From Oscillospiraceae bacterium (GTDB lineage Bacteria > Bacillota > Clostridia > Oscillospirales > Ruminococcaceae), in contig DXWR01000252.1 of assembly GCA_019416775.1 (NCBI GenBank), positions 1 to 15,325 on the forward strand: a stretch of 15,325 bases of DNA, in the 5' to 3' direction. Numbering within the stretch: position 1 is the stretch's first letter; the number at the start of each line of letters is the position of its first letter. Of this stretch, positions 1 through 5,749 are shown piece after piece. The translations under genes and the position numbers were made by a program. The notes below the pieces were generated by a model. That model was not told where the DNA came from. It worked only from the letters and a program-made list of their open reading frames with translations, and ran no database searches.

Positions 1-116
1 GCTTGGGTGGTTTGATTGGGGTAGAGCCAAAACAGCACCAACACCACCAGCACCAAAAACAGTGCCAGCGCCCCTTGCAGCAATAAAAGTCCGGTGATGG
101 AGCCTTTCTTTTCCAC
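1..116 (-). CDS. 5' part of a membrane-anchored or secreted protein (truncated by window edge)
   Basis: An open frame begins at a GTG (116-114) and runs off the left edge, giving about 38 residues. A clear AGGAGG ribosome binding site lies at 125-130, 8 bases upstream, which decides the start. The peptide begins MEKKGSITG and then has one long hydrophobic stretch rich in Leu and Val (about residues 10-31) ending in FWLYPNQ. This is a basic N-terminus plus one membrane helix, so a signal anchor or uncleaved signal peptide; no obvious AxA cleavage site is visible. It lies 57 bases downstream of the DUF6062-like gene on the same strand and may be co-transcribed with it. The family cannot be identified from this fragment. 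Confidence 0.72.
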   Translation of the reverse strand, partial: MEKKGSITGLLLLQGALALFLVLVVLVLFWLYPNQTTQ

Positions 117-173
117 CCTTGTCCCCTCCTAACGCGATTTACTGTAACCTATGCGTAAACCGCGCCGGTTATG

Positions 174-860
174 TCAGGGATGCTCCGGCATTTCTTCGGA
201 GGTGAGAAAGGCGATGCTTCGCTCAATGGAATCCCGGGAATTGCCCCAGTCTCCCCCTTTGCTGCGGTAGTCGAACATCTTGCAGTAATGGGAAACATCC
301 GCTTCCAGTTGGTCCAGCTGCTTCAGGCAGAGGTCGTTTAAGGATTGCTGGAAGTCTTTTTGCCAGCGCTTGTCCATGTTTTGTTTAGCATAAACGGTAA
401 GCTGCCGGTAGTGGGGCAGGCAGAGGAAGGGTTGTTCTTTCCAAAGCTTGCGCAGATCCTCTTGGGCGGCGTATTGTTGCAGAAGGGTGTGGAAAAAACG
501 CACCTGGGCCCATTGGATCCGGTCGCAGACAAAACAGCTCTCTTCTTTCGGTGGAAGCTGACCTCGTTTCACCTTGCCGGAACCGGCATTGCCCATGGGA
601 TTTTTTTGCAGCTCCTGGAGGTGACTTTGCAGGATCAAGGCCAGGCTTAACCGGTTTTTCTGGGTGCGCATCTGGGCAAAGTGATGGGCGCAGAAGCCCA
701 GCCGGTTGGTTTCAATCCGCACGTCCGGCTCCATCATGGCTGCTCCCATAATGTATTCCACACTGCGCTGTTCCAGCACGTGTACCATGGCACAGATGGG
801 ACAGCCGTTTTTTTCCTCTAATAATTCGGTGACCGGGATGGTAAAGATACTTTCCTGCAT
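174..860 (-). CDS. DUF6062-like protein with two C2-CH cysteine/histidine modules
   Basis: 228 aa from the ATG at 860, chosen because AAGGAGG sits 7-8 bases upstream; a frame extended 12 codons further would place its start upstream of this site. The protein has a duplicated layout. Module 1 has C20-P-I-C23 and, 33 residues later, C57-A-H-H60. Module 2 has C109-F-V-C112 and, 34 residues later, C147-L-P-H150. The near-identical spacing suggests an internal duplication, each half binding one metal ion, probably zinc; metal binding is inference. There is no signal peptide or membrane helix, so it is probably cytoplasmic. From memory it resembles the Clostridia family DUF6062 (function unknown), including the Trp-containing C-terminus before a final short helix. 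The next gene downstream is the partial membrane protein. I see no convincing promoter. Confidence 0.85.
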   Translation of the reverse strand: MQESIFTIPVTELLEEKNGCPICAMVHVLEQRSVEYIMGAAMMEPDVRIETNRLGFCAHHFAQMRTQKNRLSLALILQSHLQELQKNPMGNAGSGKVKRGQLPPKEESCFVCDRIQWAQVRFFHTLLQQYAAQEDLRKLWKEQPFLCLPHYRQLTVYAKQNMDKRWQKDFQQSLNDLCLKQLDQLEADVSHYCKMFDYRSKGGDWGNSRDSIERSIAFLTSEEMPEHP

Positions 861-928
861 CAAAATTCCTCCTTGAGGCCAGCTTTGGCGTTGCACACAG
901 ATTGGTGTTACCTTGTTGATTTTTCCTG

Positions 929-1023
929 CATTTCAGCGAAATGACCGGCGCTGTGGAAAATAGGGGTAAGTTCACCCGGTTTTCGCCGAAGGCGAAATGA
1001 CCGGCCGGACATTTGGCCGGTCA
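929..1023. repeat. Cluster of three hairpins with a duplicated 14-mer
   Basis: Hairpin 1 pairs CATTTC (929-934) with GAAATG (938-943). Hairpin 2 pairs TTTCGCC (981-987) with GGCGAAA (991-997) around a GAA loop. Hairpin 3 pairs TGACCGGCC (998-1006) with GGCCGGTCA (1015-1023) around an 8-base loop. The 14-mer GCGAAATGACCGGC occurs at 936-949 and again at 992-1005, so the hairpins appear to be variants of one duplicated palindromic unit. There is no T-tract, so they are not typical intrinsic terminators. They may be an extragenic palindromic repeat family or structured 5' leader DNA of the minus-strand gene. Confidence 0.75.
952..960 (-). promoter_or_regulatory. Candidate DnaA box TTTTCCACA
   Basis: The minus strand reads TTTTCCACA, a full match to the general bacterial DnaA-box consensus TTWTNCACA. 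A single match is expected by chance now and then. It gains weight from the nearby array of related nine-mers at 1174-1315. Confidence 0.45.
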
Positions 1024-1035
1024 AAGGGGGAATCG

Positions 1036-1059
1036 GATAGGTCAGCTTGCTGACCTATC
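1036..1059. repeat. Perfect 11-bp inverted repeat
   Basis: GATAGGTCAGC (1036-1046) and GCTGACCTATC (1049-1059) are perfect inverted copies separated by TT. Such a short gap makes it a near-continuous 24-bp palindrome, which suits a dimeric DNA-binding protein as well as, or better than, an RNA hairpin. It lies between divergent genes, a typical operator place. Neither strand has a proper T-tract directly after it. Confidence 0.75.
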
Positions 1060-1173
1060 TATTCTATCATATTTTTCGGGGTTTGTCTCCCCTCACAGTC
1101 GCCAAAAGCGGAAAAACACGATTTCCCAGCTTCCCTTTTTGTCAGAAGGATATTACTGTTTGTAACTTTTGTC

Positions 1174-1182
1174 TTTTCAACA
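1174..1182 (+). promoter_or_regulatory. Single TTTTCAACA nine-mer
   Basis: A lone exact copy of the nine-mer that builds the 30-bp modules 60 bases downstream. It differs from the DnaA consensus TTWTNCACA only in having A for C at position 6. Confidence 0.4.
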
Positions 1183-1240
1183 AACTGTCAAAGCCGGTTA
1201 ACGGTTGTTTACATTGGGCAAATCGCCGCAGCTGTCAGGG

Positions 1241-1270
1241 TTTTCAACCTTTTCAACAGAGTTATTAACA
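1241..1270 (+). promoter_or_regulatory. DnaA-box-like 30-bp module, copy 1
   Basis: Three nine-mers in the order TTTTCAACC (1241), TTTTCAACA (1250) and TTATTAACA (1262). The first two abut and a GAG spacer precedes the third. The same 9-9-3-9 layout recurs at 1286-1315, 14652-14681 and, inverted, 14718-14747. The nine-mers resemble DnaA boxes with A in place of C at position 6. Confidence 0.6.
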
Positions 1271-1285
1271 ATTTCATCCCCTTAG

Positions 1286-1315
1286 TTTTCAACCCTTTCA
1301 ACAGAGTTTTCAACA
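1286..1315 (+). promoter_or_regulatory. DnaA-box-like 30-bp module, copy 2
   Basis: Nine-mers TTTTCAACC (1286), CTTTCAACA (1295) and, after a GAG spacer, TTTTCAACA (1307). It repeats copy 1 with a period of 45 bases, about four helical turns, so both copies face the same side of the DNA. It ends about 30 bases before the candidate -10 of the 87-aa protein gene. Confidence 0.6.
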
Positions 1316-1330
1316 GTCTAGAAAGGAAAC

Positions 1331-1357
1331 CCCAATTACCTTTGGTATAGAATTGGG
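1331..1357 (+). promoter_or_regulatory. Candidate extended -10 promoter inside an inverted repeat
   Basis: TGGTATAGA (1343-1351) has the TGN plus TATAGA form of an extended -10 element; no good -35 is seen at the right distance. It lies inside an inverted repeat, CCCAATT (1331-1337) against AATTGGG (1351-1357), with ACC/GGT pairing further in. This would make a plausible operator over the -10 for the 87-aa protein gene starting at 1413. Confidence 0.35.
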
Positions 1358-1412
1358 AAAAACTGCCATACTGAAAGGGACAAAATCAATCACGCGGAAA
1401 GGCGGTATGGTT

Positions 1413-1676
1413 ATGGTAAAGGGTGTACACCGGAAGGCGATTGAGATTTTGCAGCCGGAAGATCCCTGCTTTGAGCGGGCGATCTTTTTCCTCAGCCCCA
1501 AGGGAGAGTTAGACCGGCAGGTGCAGCTTCGGGCCCGGGATTATTTGCGCCGGGCAGGGATACGGCTGGATCGGAAAAACCGGTGGATTCGCAGGCTCAA
1601 GTTGGCAGGATATGCTTTCACGTGGGTGGCAGTGGGAAGCGGAATTACCTGGGTGCTGTTGTGGTGGCTGGGATGA
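1413..1676 (+). CDS. Small tail-anchored membrane protein, function unknown
   Basis: 87 aa from the ATG at 1413, with GGAAAGG about 10 bases upstream; an in-frame ATG at 1407 is possible but crowds that site. The N-terminal two thirds (MVKGVHRKAIEIL, then LDRQVQLRARDYLRRAG) are soluble, with a helical Arg-rich segment at residues 36-63. Residues 64-86 form one Trp-rich hydrophobic helix at the very C-terminus. The basic stretch RKNRWIRRLK before it predicts N-in/C-out orientation. From memory, the MVKGV start and following 'AIFFL' segment resemble a small Clostridia family sometimes labelled 'translation initiation factor 2'; that label has no support here. The gene sits directly after the DnaA-box-like array and 100 bases before rlmB. 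Confidence 0.75.
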   Translation: MVKGVHRKAIEILQPEDPCFERAIFFLSPKGELDRQVQLRARDYLRRAGIRLDRKNRWIRRLKLAGYAFTWVAVGSGITWVLLWWLG

Positions 1677-1729
1677 AAAGGAAATTTTCGGGAAAATTGG
1701 AAAAAGGGATAGTTTTTTGCTGGGGGGTG

Positions 1730-1738
1730 TGATACAAT
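1730..1738 (+). promoter_or_regulatory. Candidate extended -10 promoter of rlmB
   Basis: TGATACAAT is a TGN element followed by TACAAT, 39 bases before the rlmB start. A perfect TATAAT at 1748-1753 is an alternative -10, but neither has a recognisable -35. The region is AT-rich compared with its surroundings. Confidence 0.4.
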
Positions 1739-1776
1739 AAAAAAGAATATAATCCAAATTGAATGGGAGAGTAACC

Positions 1777-2559
1777 ATGAAGCAGCAAGAAACGCTCCGG
1801 GAGGATGTAGCGGCCGGCCGAAACGCCGTGATGGAGCTGCTGAAAAGCGGTAAAGAGATTGATGCCATTTATGTCCGCCAGGGTCCGGCAGAGGGAAGCT
1901 TAAAAGCAATTTTAGCCAAAGCCAAAGAGCGGGGTGTGGCGGTAAAGCAGGTCAGCGGGGAAAAGCTGGACCAGCTTTCCGGCGGCGTGAACCACCAGGG
2001 CGTGGCGGCAGTGTTGCCTGCCGTGGAATACACCACTTTAGAGGAGATTCTGCGCCGGGTCCAAGAAAAGGGGCATTCTCCGTTTTTGGTGCTTTGCGAT
2101 GAGATTCAGGACCCCCACAACCTTGGGGCGATCCTCCGCACAGCGGAAGCCTGCGGCGTGGACGGGGTGATTCTGCCCAAACGCCGCAGTGTGGGCTTAA
2201 CCCAGACGGTGTATAAAACCAGCGCCGGAGCGGCGGCTGTGGTGCCGGTGTGCCGGGTGAGCAACCTGGCCCAGACCGTCCGCAGCTTGAAGAAACAGGG
2301 AATTTTCTTTTACTGTGCCCAAATGGGAGGAACCGACTGGTGCCAGGTGGACTACACCGGAGGCGCTTGCTTAATTGTAGGAAATGAAGGAAAAGGAGTC
2401 AACCGGCTGCTGTTGGAAGAAGCGGATGTACTGGTGGGACTGCCTATGCTGGGGCAGGTAAACTCCCTCAACGCCTCGGTGGCGGCGGGGGTGCTGCTCT
2501 ACGAGATGACCCGGCAGCGGCTGGGCAAACCAGCCAAAAACCCGGGTGAACGCCGATAG
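1777..2559 (+). CDS. rlmB: 23S rRNA (guanosine-2'-O-)methyltransferase, RlmB/TrmH (SpoU) family
   Basis: 260 aa. The ATG at 1777 is chosen because GGGAGAG lies 6 bases upstream; a TTG six codons earlier would overlap that site. Residues about 9-75 are the RNA-substrate-binding domain (GRNAVMELL to QGVAAVLP). The knotted SPOUT catalytic domain follows, with motif 1 DPHNLGAILRTAEA, motif 2 IVGNEGKGV, and motif 3 GLPMLGQVNSLNASVAAG. These supply the catalytic Asn/Arg and the S-adenosylmethionine pocket. Family members 2'-O-methylate a guanosine of 23S rRNA, or in some paralogues tRNA. Length is usual. It may lead an operon with the 850-aa membrane protein, which starts 20 bases after its stop. 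Confidence 0.93.
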   Translation: MKQQETLREDVAAGRNAVMELLKSGKEIDAIYVRQGPAEGSLKAILAKAKERGVAVKQVSGEKLDQLSGGVNHQGVAAVLPAVEYTTLEEILRRVQEKGHSPFLVLCDEIQDPHNLGAILRTAEACGVDGVILPKRRSVGLTQTVYKTSAGAAAVVPVCRVSNLAQTVRSLKKQGIFFYCAQMGGTDWCQVDYTGGACLIVGNEGKGVNRLLLEEADVLVGLPMLGQVNSLNASVAAGVLLYEMTRQRLGKPAKNPGERR

Positions 2560-2579
2560 GGGAAGGAGTTTGAATACAA

Positions 2580-5132
2580 ATGTCGGAACAGAAATTTTCC
2601 GTGGACGATATTTTGGAAGAATTAAAGCAACAAGAGACCCAGCAAAAACAACAAGCCTATCAACAGGCCCGGCGGTACGACACCCAGAGTCTGCTGAATG
2701 AGATTTTAGGCAACCATTCTGCGGCGCCTTCCGAATCCGTCCCGCCAAAATCTGCGGCGGAGGATCCCAAACCGTCTCTGACAGAAAGCCCGGTGCCGCC
2801 GGTTGAAGCGCCGGAGGAAGTCAAATCTCGTCACCAGGAGGATCGGTTTACATTAGACGAGGAAGCCCTGCGAAAACGCCAAGAGGAACAGGGAAATCGC
2901 CGCTCCCCGCTATGGCGTACCCAGGAATTTGGGACGACTCCTTCCAGAGCCCAGCCCCCAGAGAAGACGCCGGCAGAAAAACCCAAAGCTTCCAAGGTTT
3001 CCACAGAGGCAGAGCGTCTGGCTGAACGAGCGGAGGAATACGATACCTTCCGCCGCCGCCGGGAAGAGATGATTCAAGGATTTACCCTGAAAACACCCCC
3101 TCATTTGGAAGAAGGCCAACAGATGCCGGTGTCCTCCCCGGAATCTTTGGAGCCTACCCAGCCGGTGGGGCTTTCCAAGGAGCGGACGGAGATTTTGCAG
3201 GAAAAACTCAAGCAGTTCCACACTGGCCAAACCGGGGAAATGAACCGGGCTCAGGCGCCCAAGGAAGACACCAAAGAGATCCCCAAAGGAAAACTCGATC
3301 CCTTTGCCCAGATGCATTCTAAGGAATCTGTGCGAGAAGAGGAGGAAGAACAATCTCCCCTGCCGGAAAAAGAGGAAACCATCGCCGATGGAGATTACGA
3401 ATTTGAGGAATTTACCTCTTTAGATCAGGCGGATGAATTTGCCGGAGCCTTTAAAAAAACCTTCCACCGAGGCGTTTGGAAACTGGTGGGATTGGCAGTG
3501 GTATTTCTCATCAGCTTGGGCTTTTCCTTACTTGGCAATTTGGAAGGCACACCGTTGGAAGAGTTTGGTCCCATGGTGCCCTGCATCACCCAGTTGGTCT
3601 GCGCTGTGCTGGGATTTGGTTTGGCCTTGGATCGGATGAAAAACGGTTTTGTGACCTTGCGGCCCAGCAAGGCGTCCCGAGACAGTTTAATCAGCCTGGC
3701 GATGGTAATGGTCATTGTATTTTCGGTGGTGCTGCTGGTGGTGGATCCGCAGGCACTGCAAGCCAGCGGGGTATACCTCTATGTGCCGGTGGTGCTGTTT
3801 GAACTGTTGTTTGGGGCCATTGGCCGATTGATGGAGTACCGGGCTATTCTCACCAACTTTAAGGTGGTATCCGCCCCGGCTCAGTATGATAAATATTCGG
3901 TGACCATAGAAAAGAACCAATCCTTGGCGGAGGATCTGGTTCGTCCCGGCGGCCTGGAAGAACGGGCCTGGATGGCGGAAAGCCGGAAGGCCGACTTCCT
4001 TACCGGTTTTGTGAAGGAATCCTTGGGCAATCAGTTTGGGGATAAAACGGTGAAGGTTACCACCCCCATCTTTTTGATTCTCTCTCTGCTGGCAGGAGTG
4101 CTGTCCTTCTTTTTGGGAGACATTTACACCGCCTTTACCGTCTTTACCGGATCTCTGGCGGTCAGCGCCGGCGCCATCGGTTTGTTTTTGACGGCTTTCC
4201 CCCTGTACACCACGGCCAAAACCCTGTCCCGGATGGGCGGCGCCGTGCTGGGTGGACGGGCTATGGAACAGTTTGAAGGGGTCAATTCCCTGGTTCTGGA
4301 TGCGGCCGACCTGTTTTATCCCAAAAACATTACCCTGTACGGCATTAAGACCTTTTCCAATATGCCCATCGACCACGCCATTTTGGACGCCACCAGCGTT
4401 CTTTGCCGAACCAAGAGTGTGCTGGGCTGTGTGTTTTTAAAGATCATCGGCAACCACACCAACTATCTCTCCCCGGTGGACAGCATCTCCTACGAGGACG
4501 GCATGGGAATTTCTGCATGGGTCAATGACCGGCGGATCCTCATCGGGTCCCGGGAGTTGATGATCCACCACGGCATCGACGTCCCCAGCAAGGACTACGA
4601 GGACCGGTATCTGGAACAAAACCGGAACCTGGTATACCTCTCCGCCAGCGGGGAACTCAGTGGTGTATTTGTGCTGGGGCTGGGCTACAGCGAAGACATT
4701 CGCAATATGCTCATTGACCTGTATAACAACAATGTGCTGGCGGTGGTCCGCACGGTAGACCCCATTCTCACCCAGCAGCAACTGGCCAAGATATTCGATC
4801 TGCCGTTGGAAACTTTTGCTGTGGTACCCAGCCGGCTGTCCAAGGAATTGGATGCTTCCCTGGAGCCTGCACAATCGGCTCCGGCCTTGGTCTGCCATAA
4901 CGGACGGCTGGCCAGCCAGATTTACTCGGTGCTCTGCGCCAAGGTGCTGGGCCGGCCCATTCATGCCGGGCGGTGGCTGTACCTGATCAGCGCCGGACTG
5001 GGGGTTGCCCTCTTTGTGCTGTTTACCCTGCTGGGCGGGGTGGGACAGATCAGCAATCTGTTTTTGTGTGTTTATGAGCTAATTAGTGCTCTGCTGTGCT
5101 TAGGGGTGCAGTACGCCGGAAGGTTGAAATAA
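2580..5132 (+). CDS. Large membrane protein with P1B-type ATPase architecture but no catalytic motifs (putative pseudo-ATPase)
   Basis: 850 aa; ATG with GGAAGGAG 11 bases upstream. Residues 1-290 are charged, Pro/Glu/Gln-rich and probably disordered, with short amphipathic motifs FSVDDILEELK (6-16) and YDTQSLLNEIL (33-43). Then come four membrane helices (about 302-322, 332-350, 370-388, 398-417), a 75-residue cytoplasmic segment, two helices (495-544), a 250-residue cytoplasmic segment and two final helices (about 798-845). This 4-2-2 order is that of heavy-metal P1B ATPases. The stretch before D574 (GGAVLGGRAMEQFEGVNSLV) aligns with the region leading to the phosphorylated Asp, and G641-M-G643 fits the nucleotide domain. 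However, DKTGTLT has become DAADLFY, TGD has become T725-V-D727, and TGES, CPC, SEHP and GDGxND are absent. ATP-driven transport is therefore unlikely; a sensor or scaffold role is inference. Confidence 0.8.
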   Translation: MSEQKFSVDDILEELKQQETQQKQQAYQQARRYDTQSLLNEILGNHSAAPSESVPPKSAAEDPKPSLTESPVPPVEAPEEVKSRHQEDRFTLDEEALRKRQEEQGNRRSPLWRTQEFGTTPSRAQPPEKTPAEKPKASKVSTEAERLAERAEEYDTFRRRREEMIQGFTLKTPPHLEEGQQMPVSSPESLEPTQPVGLSKERTEILQEKLKQFHTGQTGEMNRAQAPKEDTKEIPKGKLDPFAQMHSKESVREEEEEQSPLPEKEETIADGDYEFEEFTSLDQADEFAGAFKKTFHRGVWKLVGLAVVFLISLGFSLLGNLEGTPLEEFGPMVPCITQLVCAVLGFGLALDRMKNGFVTLRPSKASRDSLISLAMVMVIVFSVVLLVVDPQALQASGVYLYVPVVLFELLFGAIGRLMEYRAILTNFKVVSAPAQYDKYSVTIEKNQSLAEDLVRPGGLEERAWMAESRKADFLTGFVKESLGNQFGDKTVKVTTPIFLILSLLAGVLSFFLGDIYTAFTVFTGSLAVSAGAIGLFLTAFPLYTTAKTLSRMGGAVLGGRAMEQFEGVNSLVLDAADLFYPKNITLYGIKTFSNMPIDHAILDATSVLCRTKSVLGCVFLKIIGNHTNYLSPVDSISYEDGMGISAWVNDRRILIGSRELMIHHGIDVPSKDYEDRYLEQNRNLVYLSASGELSGVFVLGLGYSEDIRNMLIDLYNNNVLAVVRTVDPILTQQQLAKIFDLPLETFAVVPSRLSKELDASLEPAQSAPALVCHNGRLASQIYSVLCAKVLGRPIHAGRWLYLISAGLGVALFVLFTLLGGVGQISNLFLCVYELISALLCLGVQYAGRLK

Positions 5133-5136
5133 AGGA

Positions 5137-5601
5137 ATGATCTATTACATTTTTTGGGATAGCCCTTTGGGCTCCATACTTTTAGCCCAACAAGACCAAT
5201 GCTTAATTTCAGCCCAGTTTGATTCTGCTCCGGAACCTGGTTGGCAGCAGCAGGAAACATCGCTGCTTCGGCAAGGACAGGAGCAGTTGCGGGAGTATTT
5301 TGCTGGGGTCCGCTGGGAATTTACCCTGCCCTTGGCCCCCAAGGGTACTCCCTTTCAGCAGAAGGTGTGGGAAGCGCTGCGAACCATTCCCTATGGGCAA
5401 ACCAAAAGCTATGGAGAGATTGCCCGTCAGATTGGTTCTCCTATGGGAGCCAGGGCGGTGGGAATGGCCAATCACCGCAACCCCATTGCCATTTTGATTC
5501 CCTGCCACCGGGTGGTGGGGAAAAAAGGGGAGCTCACCGGTTATGCTGGAGGCTTATGGCGAAAACAAGCCCTGCTGAATTTGGAAGGCGGCCGTTTATA
5601 A
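5137..5601 (+). CDS. ogt: Methylated-DNA--protein-cysteine S-methyltransferase
   Basis: 154 aa. The single-turnover repair protein moves an alkyl group from O6-alkylguanine (or O4-alkylthymine) in DNA to its own cysteine. The active-site motif IPCHRV is present, with Cys at residue 123. Also present are the helix-turn-helix segment YGQTKSYGEIA and the Arg-finger segment ARAVGMANHRNP, which flips the base. The N-terminal domain is short, as in the Ogt/MGMT type without an Ada regulatory domain. The ATG lies 4 bases after the stop of the preceding gene. The AAAGGA directly before it is too close, and GGAAGG at 5118-5123 is 13 bases away, so translational coupling is likely. It is probably the last gene of the rlmB operon. 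Confidence 0.93.
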   Translation: MIYYIFWDSPLGSILLAQQDQCLISAQFDSAPEPGWQQQETSLLRQGQEQLREYFAGVRWEFTLPLAPKGTPFQQKVWEALRTIPYGQTKSYGEIARQIGSPMGARAVGMANHRNPIAILIPCHRVVGKKGELTGYAGGLWRKQALLNLEGGRL

Positions 5602-5672
5602 TGCTTTTGAGACCTCGAATTCGGTTTTGTGCCGGGTTCGGGGCCTTTTTTGCCGGGAAAGGGAAAACCGCC

Positions 5673-5701
5673 TTTTCTCACAAGGAAAAAAATGCTATAC
5701 T
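5673..5701 (+). promoter_or_regulatory. Candidate promoter of yfhO
   Basis: TGC followed by TATACT (5693-5701) is an extended -10; the -35 position 17 bases away reads TTTTCT, a weak match. The stretch ATGCTATACTG is shared with the proS promoter at 8433-8443. Between ogt and this site (5602-5672) I see no convincing terminator, only a G-rich stretch followed by six T. Confidence 0.5.
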
Positions 5702-5749
5702 GACACTATTATAGCGGGATCCGTCTACCCCGAGGAAGGAGCGGTTTGC

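Larger units (their letters stand above)
861..1412. other. 552-base divergent intergenic region with hairpins and DnaA-box-like modules
   Basis: No supported gene lies here. The left half (929-1059) is packed with short palindromes and a duplicated 14-mer. The right half (1174-1315) carries seven TTTTCAACA-like nine-mers, six of them arranged as two 30-bp modules. The flanking genes diverge (DUF6062-like to the left, the 87-aa protein to the right), so promoters for both should be inside. The only short open frame, starting near 1047, lacks a ribosome binding site and overlaps the hairpins and modules. Confidence 0.8.

Noticed and set aside
1047..1268. 73-codon open frame over the left intergenic region
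   Set aside because: It has no ribosome binding site, overlaps the palindrome and the nine-mer array, and gives no recognisable protein.
1241..1315. CRISPR-like or transposon-end interpretation of the repeated modules
   Set aside because: Repeats are only nine bases with fixed tiny spacers; there are no unique spacers, cas genes, target duplication or transposase.
1683..1698. AATTTTC/GAAAATT inverted repeat after the 87-aa gene as a terminator
   Set aside because: The stem is AT-rich with a 2-base centre and no following T-tract, so it would be too unstable.
2580..5132. Active heavy-metal transporting ATPase
   Set aside because: The membrane layout fits, but none of the required catalytic or CPC metal-binding motifs is intact.
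5620..5655. Intrinsic terminator after ogt
   Set aside because: Six T follow a G-rich stretch, but only 3 bp of pairing can be formed.
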